Shown here: positions 1 through 6,832 of the stretch, piece by piece | How positions within the stretch are numbered: the stretch's first letter is position 1 | Layout of the letters: the number at the start of each line of letters is the position of its first letter | NCBI GenBank assembly: GCA_050633205.1 | Contig: JBOEGA010000059.1 | Coordinates: forward strand, 1-12,441 | DNA length: 12,441 nucleotides | Direction: 5' to 3' | Source: CBDHHC01 sp050633205 | Lineage (GTDB): Bacteria > Pseudomonadota > Alphaproteobacteria > Rhizobiales > CBDHHC01 | The notes under the pieces: model-generated | What the model was told of the DNA's origin: nothing | What the model saw: the letters and a program-made list of their open reading frames with translations, nothing else | Databases searched by the model: none | Program-made: the position numbers and the translations under genes

Positions 1-233
1 GTGCTGCAGTTGCAGGCGCAGTCGGATTAGGCGCCTTTTTCATGGTCGGTCAAATGGTGACACTCGGGTTATTAACTCTATCGACCGCTGGTGGAGGATT
101 GGCTGGATATCTTGTCAGGGCACGACAAGACAAAAAATTGCTATCTAACGGTAGCTCAGATACTAAGAGTGAAAAACTCCCCAAGCCTAAGGTAATCAAT
201 GCATTAGGTTTTGATAAAAAAAAGTCTGACTAA
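1..233 (+). CDS. C-terminal part of an unidentified membrane protein (5' partial)
   Basis: The frame is open from base 3 at the left edge and ends at TAA 231-233, giving 76 visible residues. The ATG at 42 lies inside this open frame and has no ribosome binding site before it, so I read it as an internal Met and the gene as starting outside the window. The visible part begins with about 40 small and hydrophobic residues, rich in Gly and Ala, that look like one or two transmembrane helices. A basic stretch (RARQDKK) follows, and the tail of about 40 residues is polar and Lys-rich and probably cytoplasmic. I do not recognise the family. It is convergent with the LysR gene, 45 bases away. Confidence 0.55.
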   Translation, partial: AAVAGAVGLGAFFMVGQMVTLGLLTLSTAGGGLAGYLVRARQDKKLLSNGSSDTKSEKLPKPKVINALGFDKKKSD

Positions 234-278
234 ATAAACACTGAGTAAAAAATACAAGAGCATGACAATGAACTCAGC
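234..278. terminator. Possible weak bidirectional terminator between convergent genes
   Basis: This 45-base gap separates two convergent stop codons. CTGAGT (241-246) and ACTCAG (272-277) are exact inverted repeats around a 25-base loop. On the minus strand a short GAGC/GCTC stem is followed by a T-rich run, the complement of the A run at 247-252. The stems are short and the loop is long, so this is only a weak candidate. Confidence 0.25.
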
Positions 279-1133
279 TCAGACGGCACGCTTGATCGCC
301 GCTACCATAGCTTGCGCAAGGTCTTGTGGCGCATCATCCCCGATAATGACGGAACGTTTGGACATGGGCAAAATGGGAAAACCATTTTTTGTAGTAAGGA
401 CCTTCATACCTGCTTCTACAGTGCTCTCGTAAACAATTCCAACCGCGAAGCCCGCACGAATTGCAGCCTTCAGGCTCATGAGCCCACCGCACTCAAACGC
501 AATATTGTAGGATCTACCCTGTTCTTCCAAAGCCCTTCCCGGTAGCTTTCCCATCCAACAACCATGATTGATCACCGCAAGTGGAACAGGTTCACTAGGC
601 TGTAAATGCAGAGTTTTACTCGCAACCCAAACAGGTCTTTGCTCCAGGATAGGTTCGCCTGTTACGTTATCCGGCCCAGAATATACGGCGATATCCAGCT
701 CACCTTTCTGTATTGCATCTGGAAAAGCTGCTGTACAACCTGATGTCGCTAAAACTTCAACACCCGGATGACTTCGACTGAAGTCCACCAGAGACTTTTC
801 AAGCACCCCTTCATCAAAATCATCAGGAATGCCGACCTTGATTTTCCCATTGAGCGGTCTCTCGAACATAATCTGCACATGGGCCAGCTCTGAGAGGATA
901 CGCCGCGCCGACGGTAATAATTTTTTACCGTTTGCTGACAATGTCATCCCCTTTACATCTCGGACGAAAAGTGTGGTTTCTAATTCCGTTTCCAGCTTGC
1001 GAATTTGTACGCTTATTGCGGACTGAGTGCGATTCAAGCGGGATGCGGCAAGTGTCAGATTTCCACAATCAGCAATTTCAACGAATGTTTTCAGGAGTTT
1101 ACTGTCAATCAATGAGCGTTCTGTTTTATTCAT
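279..1133 (-). CDS. LysR-family transcriptional regulator
   Basis: This is a DNA-binding transcription factor of 284 aa, slightly shorter than the usual 300. Residues about 8-68 form the winged helix-turn-helix, seen in LKTFVEIADCGNLTLAASRL followed by NRTQSAISVQIRKLE and LFVRD. A linker helix follows, and the effector-binding domain begins near residue 95 (GKIKVGIPDDF). It ends with the familiar LysR segment LKAAIRAGFAVGIVYES. The ATG at 1133 is the furthest upstream start, because an in-frame TGA lies about 15 bases before it. There is no clear Shine-Dalgarno, and a 14-bp palindrome sits one base upstream. The gene is divergent from the sulfurtransferase gene, with 154 bases between, so it may control the sulfurtransferase/MFS/DMT genes and itself. 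The effector is unknown. A degraded copy of codons from its effector domain lies at 6634-6735. Confidence 0.93.
   Translation of the reverse strand: MNKTERSLIDSKLLKTFVEIADCGNLTLAASRLNRTQSAISVQIRKLETELETTLFVRDVKGMTLSANGKKLLPSARRILSELAHVQIMFERPLNGKIKVGIPDDFDEGVLEKSLVDFSRSHPGVEVLATSGCTAAFPDAIQKGELDIAVYSGPDNVTGEPILEQRPVWVASKTLHLQPSEPVPLAVINHGCWMGKLPGRALEEQGRSYNIAFECGGLMSLKAAIRAGFAVGIVYESTVEAGMKVLTTKNGFPILPMSKRSVIIGDDAPQDLAQAMVAAIKRAV
409..510. repeat. Direct repeat copy 1 (inside intact LysR gene)
   Basis: These 102 bases align without gaps to 6634-6735. My hand count gives 15 differences, about 85% identity. Both copies are in the same orientation and encode the LysR effector-domain segment that contains YNIAF, LKAA and GFAVG. 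Many differences fall at third codon positions. Confidence 0.85.
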
Positions 1134-1134
1134 G

Positions 1135-1148
1135 GATTCGATCGAATC
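1135..1148. promoter_or_regulatory. 14-bp perfect palindrome at the LysR start
   Basis: GATTCGATCGAATC is its own reverse complement. It sits one base upstream of the LysR start codon (minus strand), where a ribosome binding site would normally be. Possible roles are an autoregulatory operator or a translational feature. Its function is inferred only from position and symmetry. Confidence 0.4.
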
Positions 1149-1287
1149 ATTTCATTTTTCTCATGGAAACAAATTCTCCACTATATTTCAACCGTCTGAA
1201 CAAGAACGGCTGACACGGGGAGACTGGTGAACTAAATTACCGCAGTAACCGTAAAATCACATTAGAGAATAAGGCCCATATCCAAAA

Positions 1288-2136
1288 ATGAACAAGAATT
1301 CTCCACTGTTGTCGGCTCAGGAGGTCCTGAGCCTGTTAAGCCAACCACATGTCAAACTGTTTGATGTGCGAGGCACATGGTCAACCCCAGCACGTGCTCA
1401 GCCTGAAGAATATGCCGCAGGCCATATTCCTGGCGCAGTGTTCCTCGATTGGACGACCGATTTTATTCAGGAAGGTGTACCTGTTGGTTTAGCTAACGTC
1501 GTCGATGCAGCGGGTGCACGAGATGCATTTAGAAGGCTCGGTATAGATGAAGGTGATCTCGTGATACTCTATGACGAATATCATCACATGCAGGCAGGAC
1601 GGATTTGGTGGGCGATGCGCTACTGGGGCTTTGAAAATGTGATGATTCTCAATGGAGGCTGGAAAAACTGGAAATTACAAGGACTGCCGCAATCCATGGA
1701 TACGAATGTTGCAACAAACGAAGGAGCTTTTCAGCCTAAAAGGCAGGCTCACTGGCGTACCGGAATGGATAGTTTTATTAAATCCCGGGGTACTAGCTGT
1801 GTATTAGATGCCCGTGGTACGGCAAATTATACTGGCACCCCTGATGACCCAAAAACCGGCCATATTCCTGGCACAATCAATATCCCGTATAGCGATATAC
1901 TGGATTCAGAAACCGGTTGCTTTTTAAATAAAACGACGTTGTTTCAAGTATTTCAAAGCGCCGCGCCTGACTGGCAGTCAGTCCCTATCATTTCTTCATG
2001 TGGATCCGGCTACGCAGGTACTGTGTTGATGCTTGCACTAGAAGAGTTAGGCGTGGCGTCATCCTTGTTTGATGGATCGACTGCTGCCTGGAAAACTGAC
2101 GCTGAGCGGCCGCTTAAACAAGGATCACTACCTTGA
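1288..2136 (+). CDS. Two-domain rhodanese-family sulfurtransferase
   Basis: This is a probable thiosulfate or 3-mercaptopyruvate sulfurtransferase that moves sulfur from a donor to a thiol or cyanide acceptor through a Cys persulfide. Its 282 aa match the SseA/rhodanese tandem-domain length. The N-terminal, non-catalytic rhodanese repeat (about 8-135) has LFDVRGTW, EEYAAGHIPGAVFLDW, LYDEYHHMQAGRIWWAMRYW and LNGGWKNW. The C-terminal repeat (about 155-275) has CVLDARG, TGHIPGTINIPY and the active-site loop CGSGYAGT, with catalytic Cys238. The CGSG start resembles the mercaptopyruvate type (CGSGVTA) more than the thiosulfate type (CRKGVT), but Tyr-Ala replaces Val-Thr, so the donor is uncertain. 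No signal peptide is seen. It is the first gene of a plus-strand run with MFS and DMT transporters. The only ribosome-binding-like sequence, AAGG at 1271-1274, is rather far from the ATG. Confidence 0.92.
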   Translation: MNKNSPLLSAQEVLSLLSQPHVKLFDVRGTWSTPARAQPEEYAAGHIPGAVFLDWTTDFIQEGVPVGLANVVDAAGARDAFRRLGIDEGDLVILYDEYHHMQAGRIWWAMRYWGFENVMILNGGWKNWKLQGLPQSMDTNVATNEGAFQPKRQAHWRTGMDSFIKSRGTSCVLDARGTANYTGTPDDPKTGHIPGTINIPYSDILDSETGCFLNKTTLFQVFQSAAPDWQSVPIISSCGSGYAGTVLMLALEELGVASSLFDGSTAAWKTDAERPLKQGSLP

Positions 2137-2192
2137 ACGTAGAATTAAAAAAGCTTCTTATGAGCCTATTCAGGTAAACCAGCTTAGTCAAT

Positions 2193-2205
2193 AACGGATT
2201 CCGTT
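2193..2205. promoter_or_regulatory. 13-bp dyad upstream of the MFS gene
   Basis: AACGGA and TCCGTT are exact inverted arms around a single T, 27 bases before the MFS start codon. It could be a small operator or an intercistronic hairpin. No T run follows, so it is not a standard terminator. Confidence 0.25.
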
Positions 2206-2232
2206 TGCTCACCCATTGAAGACCCTTTAACA

Positions 2233-3492
2233 ATGACTCAGGTTAACGACACGCGCACCAAACGTAATATCGCTGTTTTAGTGTTGGCCCAAGCAATTCT
2301 GGGCGCACAAATGCCCATGCTCTTTGTCATTGGGGGTCTTGTTGGCGGAATGCTGGCCGAAAATCCATGCTTTGCCACTCTACCCATTTCGATGATTGTA
2401 TTTGGTTCGATGACGACAGCTCCCTGGTTATCACCATTAATGCAACATAAAGGGCGCAGATTCGGCTTTTTTGTCGGTGCTTTAGGTGGTGCTGCAGGTG
2501 CAGCGATTGGCGCCTATGCCTTGTTCATTGACTCTTTTGCCTTTCTTCTTCTCGGCTCCTATTTCACCGGGATTTATATGTCAGCACAAGGTTTCTATCG
2601 ATTTGCAGCGGCTGATTCTGCTTCCGAGAAGTTTCAACCCAAAGCGATATCCTATGTCATGGCTGGTGGGCTTCTATCGGCAATCATCGGGCCGCAGCTA
2701 AATAAGCTGGTATTCGAAACAACAGTGATACCCATTTTTGGAGGTATTTTCCTGCCTAATCCCTTTCTGGGTACCTACTTGGCCATTGTCGTCATCAATC
2801 TGTTTGGTATGTACCTATTCTTGTTGCTGGATCTACCGGATAATAACCAAGCAAAACTGGAAGCCAATGAGGCACCAAACAGCAGATCTCGCCTGGAACT
2901 ACTGCGCAACCCAACCATTCTCGTCGCTATAGTTTGTGGCATGGTTGCCTATTCCTTGATGAACCTTGTGATGACGTCTACGCCTCTGGCGGTCATTGGT
3001 TGTGGATTCACGAGCTATAACGCCAATGATATCGTCTCAGCCCACGTGCTTGCCATGTTTATTCCCTCATTTTTCACCGGTCATCTCATTGTGCGCTTCG
3101 GTGTCATCCGGATTATTACCCTTGGATTAGTCATTCTGGGCTTCGCGGGCGGTGCCGCATTGATGGATGTGACCCTTGGACATTTTTACACCTCCACGAT
3201 ACTTCTGGGTCTCGGTTGGAATTTTGGATTTATCGGCGCTACCAATTTATTGTCTAGCGCTCATGCACCACACGAACGCGGTCGTGCGCAAGGTCTGAAT
3301 GATATGTTAGTTTTTGGATGTGTCACGCTTGGCAGTTTGGCATCAGGCGGATTAATGAATTGTTCGGGCGGAACTCCTACGGCTGGATGGAACGCTGTTA
3401 ATTTTGCCATGATCCCGCTTCTCCTTCTCGCAGGTTTCGCAATTTTCTGGCTAACAACCCAGAAGCGTCATTCCTCCAGAGAATCAATTTAA
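2233..3492 (+). CDS. MFS transporter
   Basis: This is an inner-membrane secondary transporter of the major facilitator superfamily. It has 419 aa with about 12 hydrophobic helices in two halves. The first half spans about 12-200. The loop between helices 2 and 3 carries a motif-A-like HKGRR at 72-76. A hydrophilic central loop lies at about 200-225 (PDNNQAKLEANEAPNSRSRLE). The second half spans about 228-410, and its own loop reads GHLIVRFGVIR. HERGRAQGLND near residue 350 is a typical MFS cytoplasmic loop. The substrate cannot be read from the sequence. Position suggests an organosulfur compound or amino acid handled with the adjacent sulfurtransferase. The gene lies 96 bases after the sulfurtransferase and 96 bases before the DMT permease. 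Confidence 0.9.
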   Translation: MTQVNDTRTKRNIAVLVLAQAILGAQMPMLFVIGGLVGGMLAENPCFATLPISMIVFGSMTTAPWLSPLMQHKGRRFGFFVGALGGAAGAAIGAYALFIDSFAFLLLGSYFTGIYMSAQGFYRFAAADSASEKFQPKAISYVMAGGLLSAIIGPQLNKLVFETTVIPIFGGIFLPNPFLGTYLAIVVINLFGMYLFLLLDLPDNNQAKLEANEAPNSRSRLELLRNPTILVAIVCGMVAYSLMNLVMTSTPLAVIGCGFTSYNANDIVSAHVLAMFIPSFFTGHLIVRFGVIRIITLGLVILGFAGGAALMDVTLGHFYTSTILLGLGWNFGFIGATNLLSSAHAPHERGRAQGLNDMLVFGCVTLGSLASGGLMNCSGGTPTAGWNAVNFAMIPLLLLAGFAIFWLTTQKRHSSRESI

Positions 3493-3588
3493 TTCAGCCA
3501 ATCCTTTGAGTTTATTAGTCAACGATTGAGATAATGCGGCTTACCTAAAATCGAACGCGAAAATAAATCGCACAATAGAAGTTCAACT

Positions 3589-4512
3589 ATGAACGCCAAA
3601 GTAAAGAAGTTAAGTTCAATGTCTCCCCAAAAGCCAACTTGGCTCGTGTTTGCGCCGGGCATTTTTCTTATCATGTGGTCCACTGGTTATGTTGCAGCGA
3701 AATTTGGTCTCGGTTATATCGAACCCATGACATTTCTGGCACTACGATTTACCTGCGTAATTGTTATTATGTCAGTCCTGTTCTTGATCTTCCGACCACC
3801 ATTACCGAAATCAACAGCAGAGTGGATCCATCTGGCGATTGTCGGTTTCATGCTGCAATCGATGTATTTCGGAATGTGCTATATGTCCTTCAATGCTGGG
3901 CTTTCAGTAGGCACTTTGGCCTTGATCCTATCATTGCAACCCATTATCGTCGGTCTTGTGGCGCCTCGATGGAGTGGCGAGAAGATTGATTGGCAGCGCT
4001 GGGCCGGTCTTGCACTTGGGCTAGCTGGAGCAGTTATCGTCATTTCAGCGAAATCAGAAATCGCTGCACCATCAGCGATTGGATTCGTGTTTGCCTTTCT
4101 TGCACTTATCGGTATTACGGGTGGTTCGCTCTGGGAGAAACGTTTTGGTGTTTCGCAACATCCAGTCACATCCAATCTGGTCGGATTTACCGCAGGACTA
4201 TTGGGTGTATTACCTTTTATGCTAGCGTATGAGTCTATGGAAATCACTTGGACTTGGCAGCTTGTTGGATCACTGGTTTATCTGATCGTAGCGAGTTCAA
4301 TTATCGCAGTGGGGTTGCTACTCGCAATGATCCGCGCTGGAGAAGTATCGAAGGTTTCCGCGCTCTTCTTTCTAGTACCACCCATGGCAGCTGTCGTAGC
4401 CTGGATTGTGTTGGATGAAGTCATGCCGCCAATCGCATGGATCGGTATGCTTGTTGCCGGATTGGGCGTGTATATGGCAACGTTCAGGAAACAGGCGGTT
4501 GACTTGAAATAA
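3589..4512 (+). CDS. EamA/DMT-family transporter
   Basis: This is a drug/metabolite transporter superfamily permease, probably a metabolite or amino acid exporter of the inner membrane. Its 307 aa hold about 10 transmembrane helices in two EamA repeats (about 20-153 and 163-300). The first repeat has the typical MWSTGYVAAKFG, then PMTFLALRF. The second has a matching LWEKRFG after helix 6 and ends AWIGMLVAGLGVYMA. The ATG at 3589 is taken as the start. Met11 (3619) is a plausible alternative, since the first 15 residues are polar and neither start has a clear ribosome binding site. It is the third plus-strand gene after the LysR divergence point. A role with the MFS protein and sulfurtransferase is inferred from position only. 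Confidence 0.9.
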   Translation: MNAKVKKLSSMSPQKPTWLVFAPGIFLIMWSTGYVAAKFGLGYIEPMTFLALRFTCVIVIMSVLFLIFRPPLPKSTAEWIHLAIVGFMLQSMYFGMCYMSFNAGLSVGTLALILSLQPIIVGLVAPRWSGEKIDWQRWAGLALGLAGAVIVISAKSEIAAPSAIGFVFAFLALIGITGGSLWEKRFGVSQHPVTSNLVGFTAGLLGVLPFMLAYESMEITWTWQLVGSLVYLIVASSIIAVGLLLAMIRAGEVSKVSALFFLVPPMAAVVAWIVLDEVMPPIAWIGMLVAGLGVYMATFRKQAVDLK

Positions 4513-4613
4513 ATACACCGGTCAAAGAGTCTTATACGAATTGAGAGCATGAATTCCTGCAGGATTAATGTCCGACAGTTCAGCATTTTTTCTATTAGTT
4601 TGTAAATGGTTGG

Positions 4614-4645
4614 TTATACTACCTCACTGACCAAGTGAGTATAAT
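4614..4645 (+). promoter_or_regulatory. Candidate promoter with overlapping dyad before the yejM-like gene
   Basis: A perfect -10 hexamer TATAAT lies at 4640-4645, about 31 bases before the proposed start codon at 4677. Just upstream are inverted arms CTCACT (4623-4628) and AGTGAG (4634-4639) around GACCA, flanked by a second pair, TTATA (4614-4618) and TATAA (4640-4644). The dyad fills the spacer, where a repressor could act. I find no good -35 at 16-18 bases, so activator dependence or chance remains possible. Confidence 0.35.
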
Positions 4646-4676
4646 CCAGTCAGTTGTTGAACAGTCATTATTTTAA

Positions 4677-6546
4677 ATGTTGCTAAATCACCGAGACAGA
4701 AAAATTCAGGATAAAATGATAAACCGCACTTATCTGCATATAAGTTTGATATGTCTGGCAGGAATGATTTCGGTATTAATATCACTTCGNNTTTAATTTT
4801 TTACCGCAACCCGTTAACATAACGACCGTAAGCTACCTGCTGCTGGCTGCCGTTGGTCAAATGTCGTTTCTGGCGATAATTGCGGGAATTTGTACTTTTC
4901 CGATAATCTTTGTTAAATCACTCCTGATACGCAGAATAGCTTACGCTAGCATTTTTTCATTCTCGATCTGTCTGCTATTAATAGATACTGTTGTCTTTTC
5001 CCAGTACCGATTCCATATTAATTCAGTTGTTCTCAAACTTGTCACTTCGGGTGACGTGGTCAACTTTTCGTTGATCACTTGGCTAATCACGTTATCCGCT
5101 TTCGGTGCGTTTTTTCTTTTTGTATTCAAATCAATCAGCTGGATCAATAACAGATCTTTGCAAGTAAAGAAAAAAATAGCACGAACTTTTTTCATTGCGG
5201 TTTTCATCTCAATTCTCGTAACACATGCCGTTCACGTATGGGCATCTGCGTACGGTTTTGTTCCTATTACCATAACATCACGGTATCTCCCGCTTTTCAA
5301 ACCCGCTACCGCCAACCGATTTATGCAGAAATGGGGGTTCATCGATGCTGAGTTCCAAAGTCGGAAAAAAATGGTGGAGCTAAAGCATAATTCCGATGTT
5401 AATTATCCGAGGCAACCACTGCAAGAATCCACTGTAATTAATCCGCCGAACATTATGCTCATTGTGATCGATTCCTGGAGAGCTGATAGCTTTAGTAGTG
5501 ATGTGACTCCCAATATTTCGAAACTAGCTGAAAGCGGAGTTGTATTTGATGAACACTATTCAACAGGTAATTCAACAAGAGCTGGTATTTTTGGCTTGTT
5601 CTACGCAATTCCCGCTCAGTATTGGCATTCTTTTTTGGCTAACAGGCAACCGCCGGTATTAATGCAACGCTTGCAGTCTCTGGACTATGAATTCGGCATA
5701 TTCGCGTCAGCAAAACTCACCCAACCTGAATTTGATAAAACAATCTTTTCCGGACTCGACACATTAAGAATACGTTCAGTAGGCAAGACGCCTGCAGTAC
5801 GTGATCGAAACCTTACAGATGACTGGATAGACTGGTATACGAACAGTCGAAACCCGGAATTACCGGCATTCAGCTTTCTTTTTTACGATGCACCCCACGG
5901 CTATGACTTTCCAGGAACCTACCCCCATAAATTTGAACCTATGCTCGGCGAAATAAACTATCTTAAGCTTAACGACCAGTTTGATCCGGAGCCACTGTTT
6001 AACCGATATCGCACTTCGGTACATTATACAGATAGTCTGGTATCTGAAGTGATATCGGTGTTGAGGGAACAAGAAGACTTTGAGAATACACTATTAATAG
6101 TCACGGGTGATCACGGACAGGAATTTAACGATAACAAACAAGGTTTCTGGGGACACAACAGTAACTTCACAGATGCTCAAGTCAAGGTGCCACTTATCTT
6201 TCGAGGTCCTGACGCATTGAATTCAAAAGAATGGAGCGAATCGAGTCATTTCTCGACACATGAGGATATAGCACCAACAATTCTAGCCAATTACCTCGGA
6301 CTCAAGAGCCCTCTGGGAGATTACTCGACAGGTCGAAATCTTTTTGATCAACCAGTCTCACAATCATGGCGCATGGCTGCCAACTACAGCGGCTACGCCA
6401 TTATTCAATCTGAAACTATTTTAGAGATAAGCCCTGGCGGACAATTCAATATGTATGACATGAACAACCGGCTTTTAGAAGATGCTGAAATTAATCCGGC
6501 GATTATCAAACAGACCTTTGAAAAACTTAGAAGGTTCAGTCACTAA
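4677..6546 (+). CDS. yejM: YejM/PbgA-like inner-membrane sulfatase-superfamily protein (frame interrupted by NN)
   Basis: This resembles YejM/PbgA, an inner-membrane protein with an N-terminal helical domain and a periplasmic alkaline-phosphatase/sulfatase-like domain. In enterics the family controls LpxC stability and so lipopolysaccharide supply. The ATG at 4677 gives MLLNHRDRKIQDKM, which matches the YejM N-terminus as I remember it, then a first helix up to Arg (CGN) at the NN. The frame resumes at 4792 with FNFLPQPV. If NN is really one base, or 1 mod 3, the protein is whole at about 622 aa. Later family hallmarks are LLLIDTVVFSQYRFHIN, a VHVWA helix, VIDSWRAD (Asp near 265), STGNSTRAGIFGLFY (likely active-site Thr near 300), TGDHGQEF (near 477-482) and WGHNSNFTDAQVKVP. 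The first in-frame ATG after the gap, at 4861, would remove two membrane helices. The gene looks somewhat AT-richer than its neighbours. Confidence 0.85.
4790..4791. other. Ambiguous bases (NN) that break the yejM-like frame
   Basis: These are the only two Ns in the window. Read literally they shift the frame and give TAA at 4794-4796. One base in place of two restores a continuous family-like protein. Confidence 0.95.
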
Positions 6547-6812
6547 AGTATTTCCGATTCAAAAAAATACAAAATTCGCATTTCCAAATCGAACTGAATA
6601 TTTGAGTTCCCCACACCAGACTTGACTATAGCTCCTGCTTCTACATTGCTCTCGTAAACAACTCCGACTGCAAAGCCCACACGAGTTGCAGCTTTCAGTT
6701 TCATGAGCTCATTGCACTTAAACGCGATATTGTAGTATGTTAGTGGCACGGCGTTCGCCAGAAATTTATTTATACAATTTATCTTTTTGGTGTACCGGTT
6801 TTCAGACAACAC
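6543..6812 (-). pseudogene. Decayed remnant of a LysR effector domain
   Basis: A minus-strand frame of 89 codons contains YNIAFKCNELMKLKAATR followed by VGFAVGVVYESNVEAGA. This matches residues in the second half of the LysR protein at 279-1133 (YNIAFECGG, LKAAIRAGFAVGIVYES, VEAG). The clear nucleotide match is 6634-6735. A weaker match around 6742-6759 (to about 580-597) suggests an internal deletion that joins a downstream part to an upstream part. There is no helix-turn-helix, the rest of the frame does not resemble LysR, and its stop overlaps the end of the yejM-like gene. I read it as a non-functional fragment rather than a small gene. It lies just downstream of the dadA-like gene. Confidence 0.75.
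6634..6735. repeat. Direct repeat copy 2 (LysR remnant)
   Basis: This is an ungapped match to 409-510 with about 85% identity by hand count and the same orientation. The two copies bracket about 6.1 kb that holds the rest of the LysR gene, the sulfurtransferase, both transporters and the yejM-like gene. Confidence 0.85.
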
Positions 6813-6832
6813 TTGACCGTCTCTGCCCTCAA

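Noticed and set aside
3879..4247. 122-codon frame antisense to the DMT gene
   Set aside because: The opposite strand encodes a convincing EamA protein; no independent evidence for this frame.
4552..4570. CCTGCAGG palindrome after the DMT gene
   Set aside because: An 8-base palindrome without T run or longer stem; expected by chance.
4861..6546. ATG 4861 as the true start of the yejM-like gene
   Set aside because: Coding similarity continues upstream through the NN to ATG 4677, and starting at 4861 would remove expected membrane helices.
6548..6570. GTATTT/AAATAC hairpin after the yejM-like gene as a terminator
   Set aside because: The stem is pure AT except for one pair, the loop is 11 bases and no T run follows on the plus strand.
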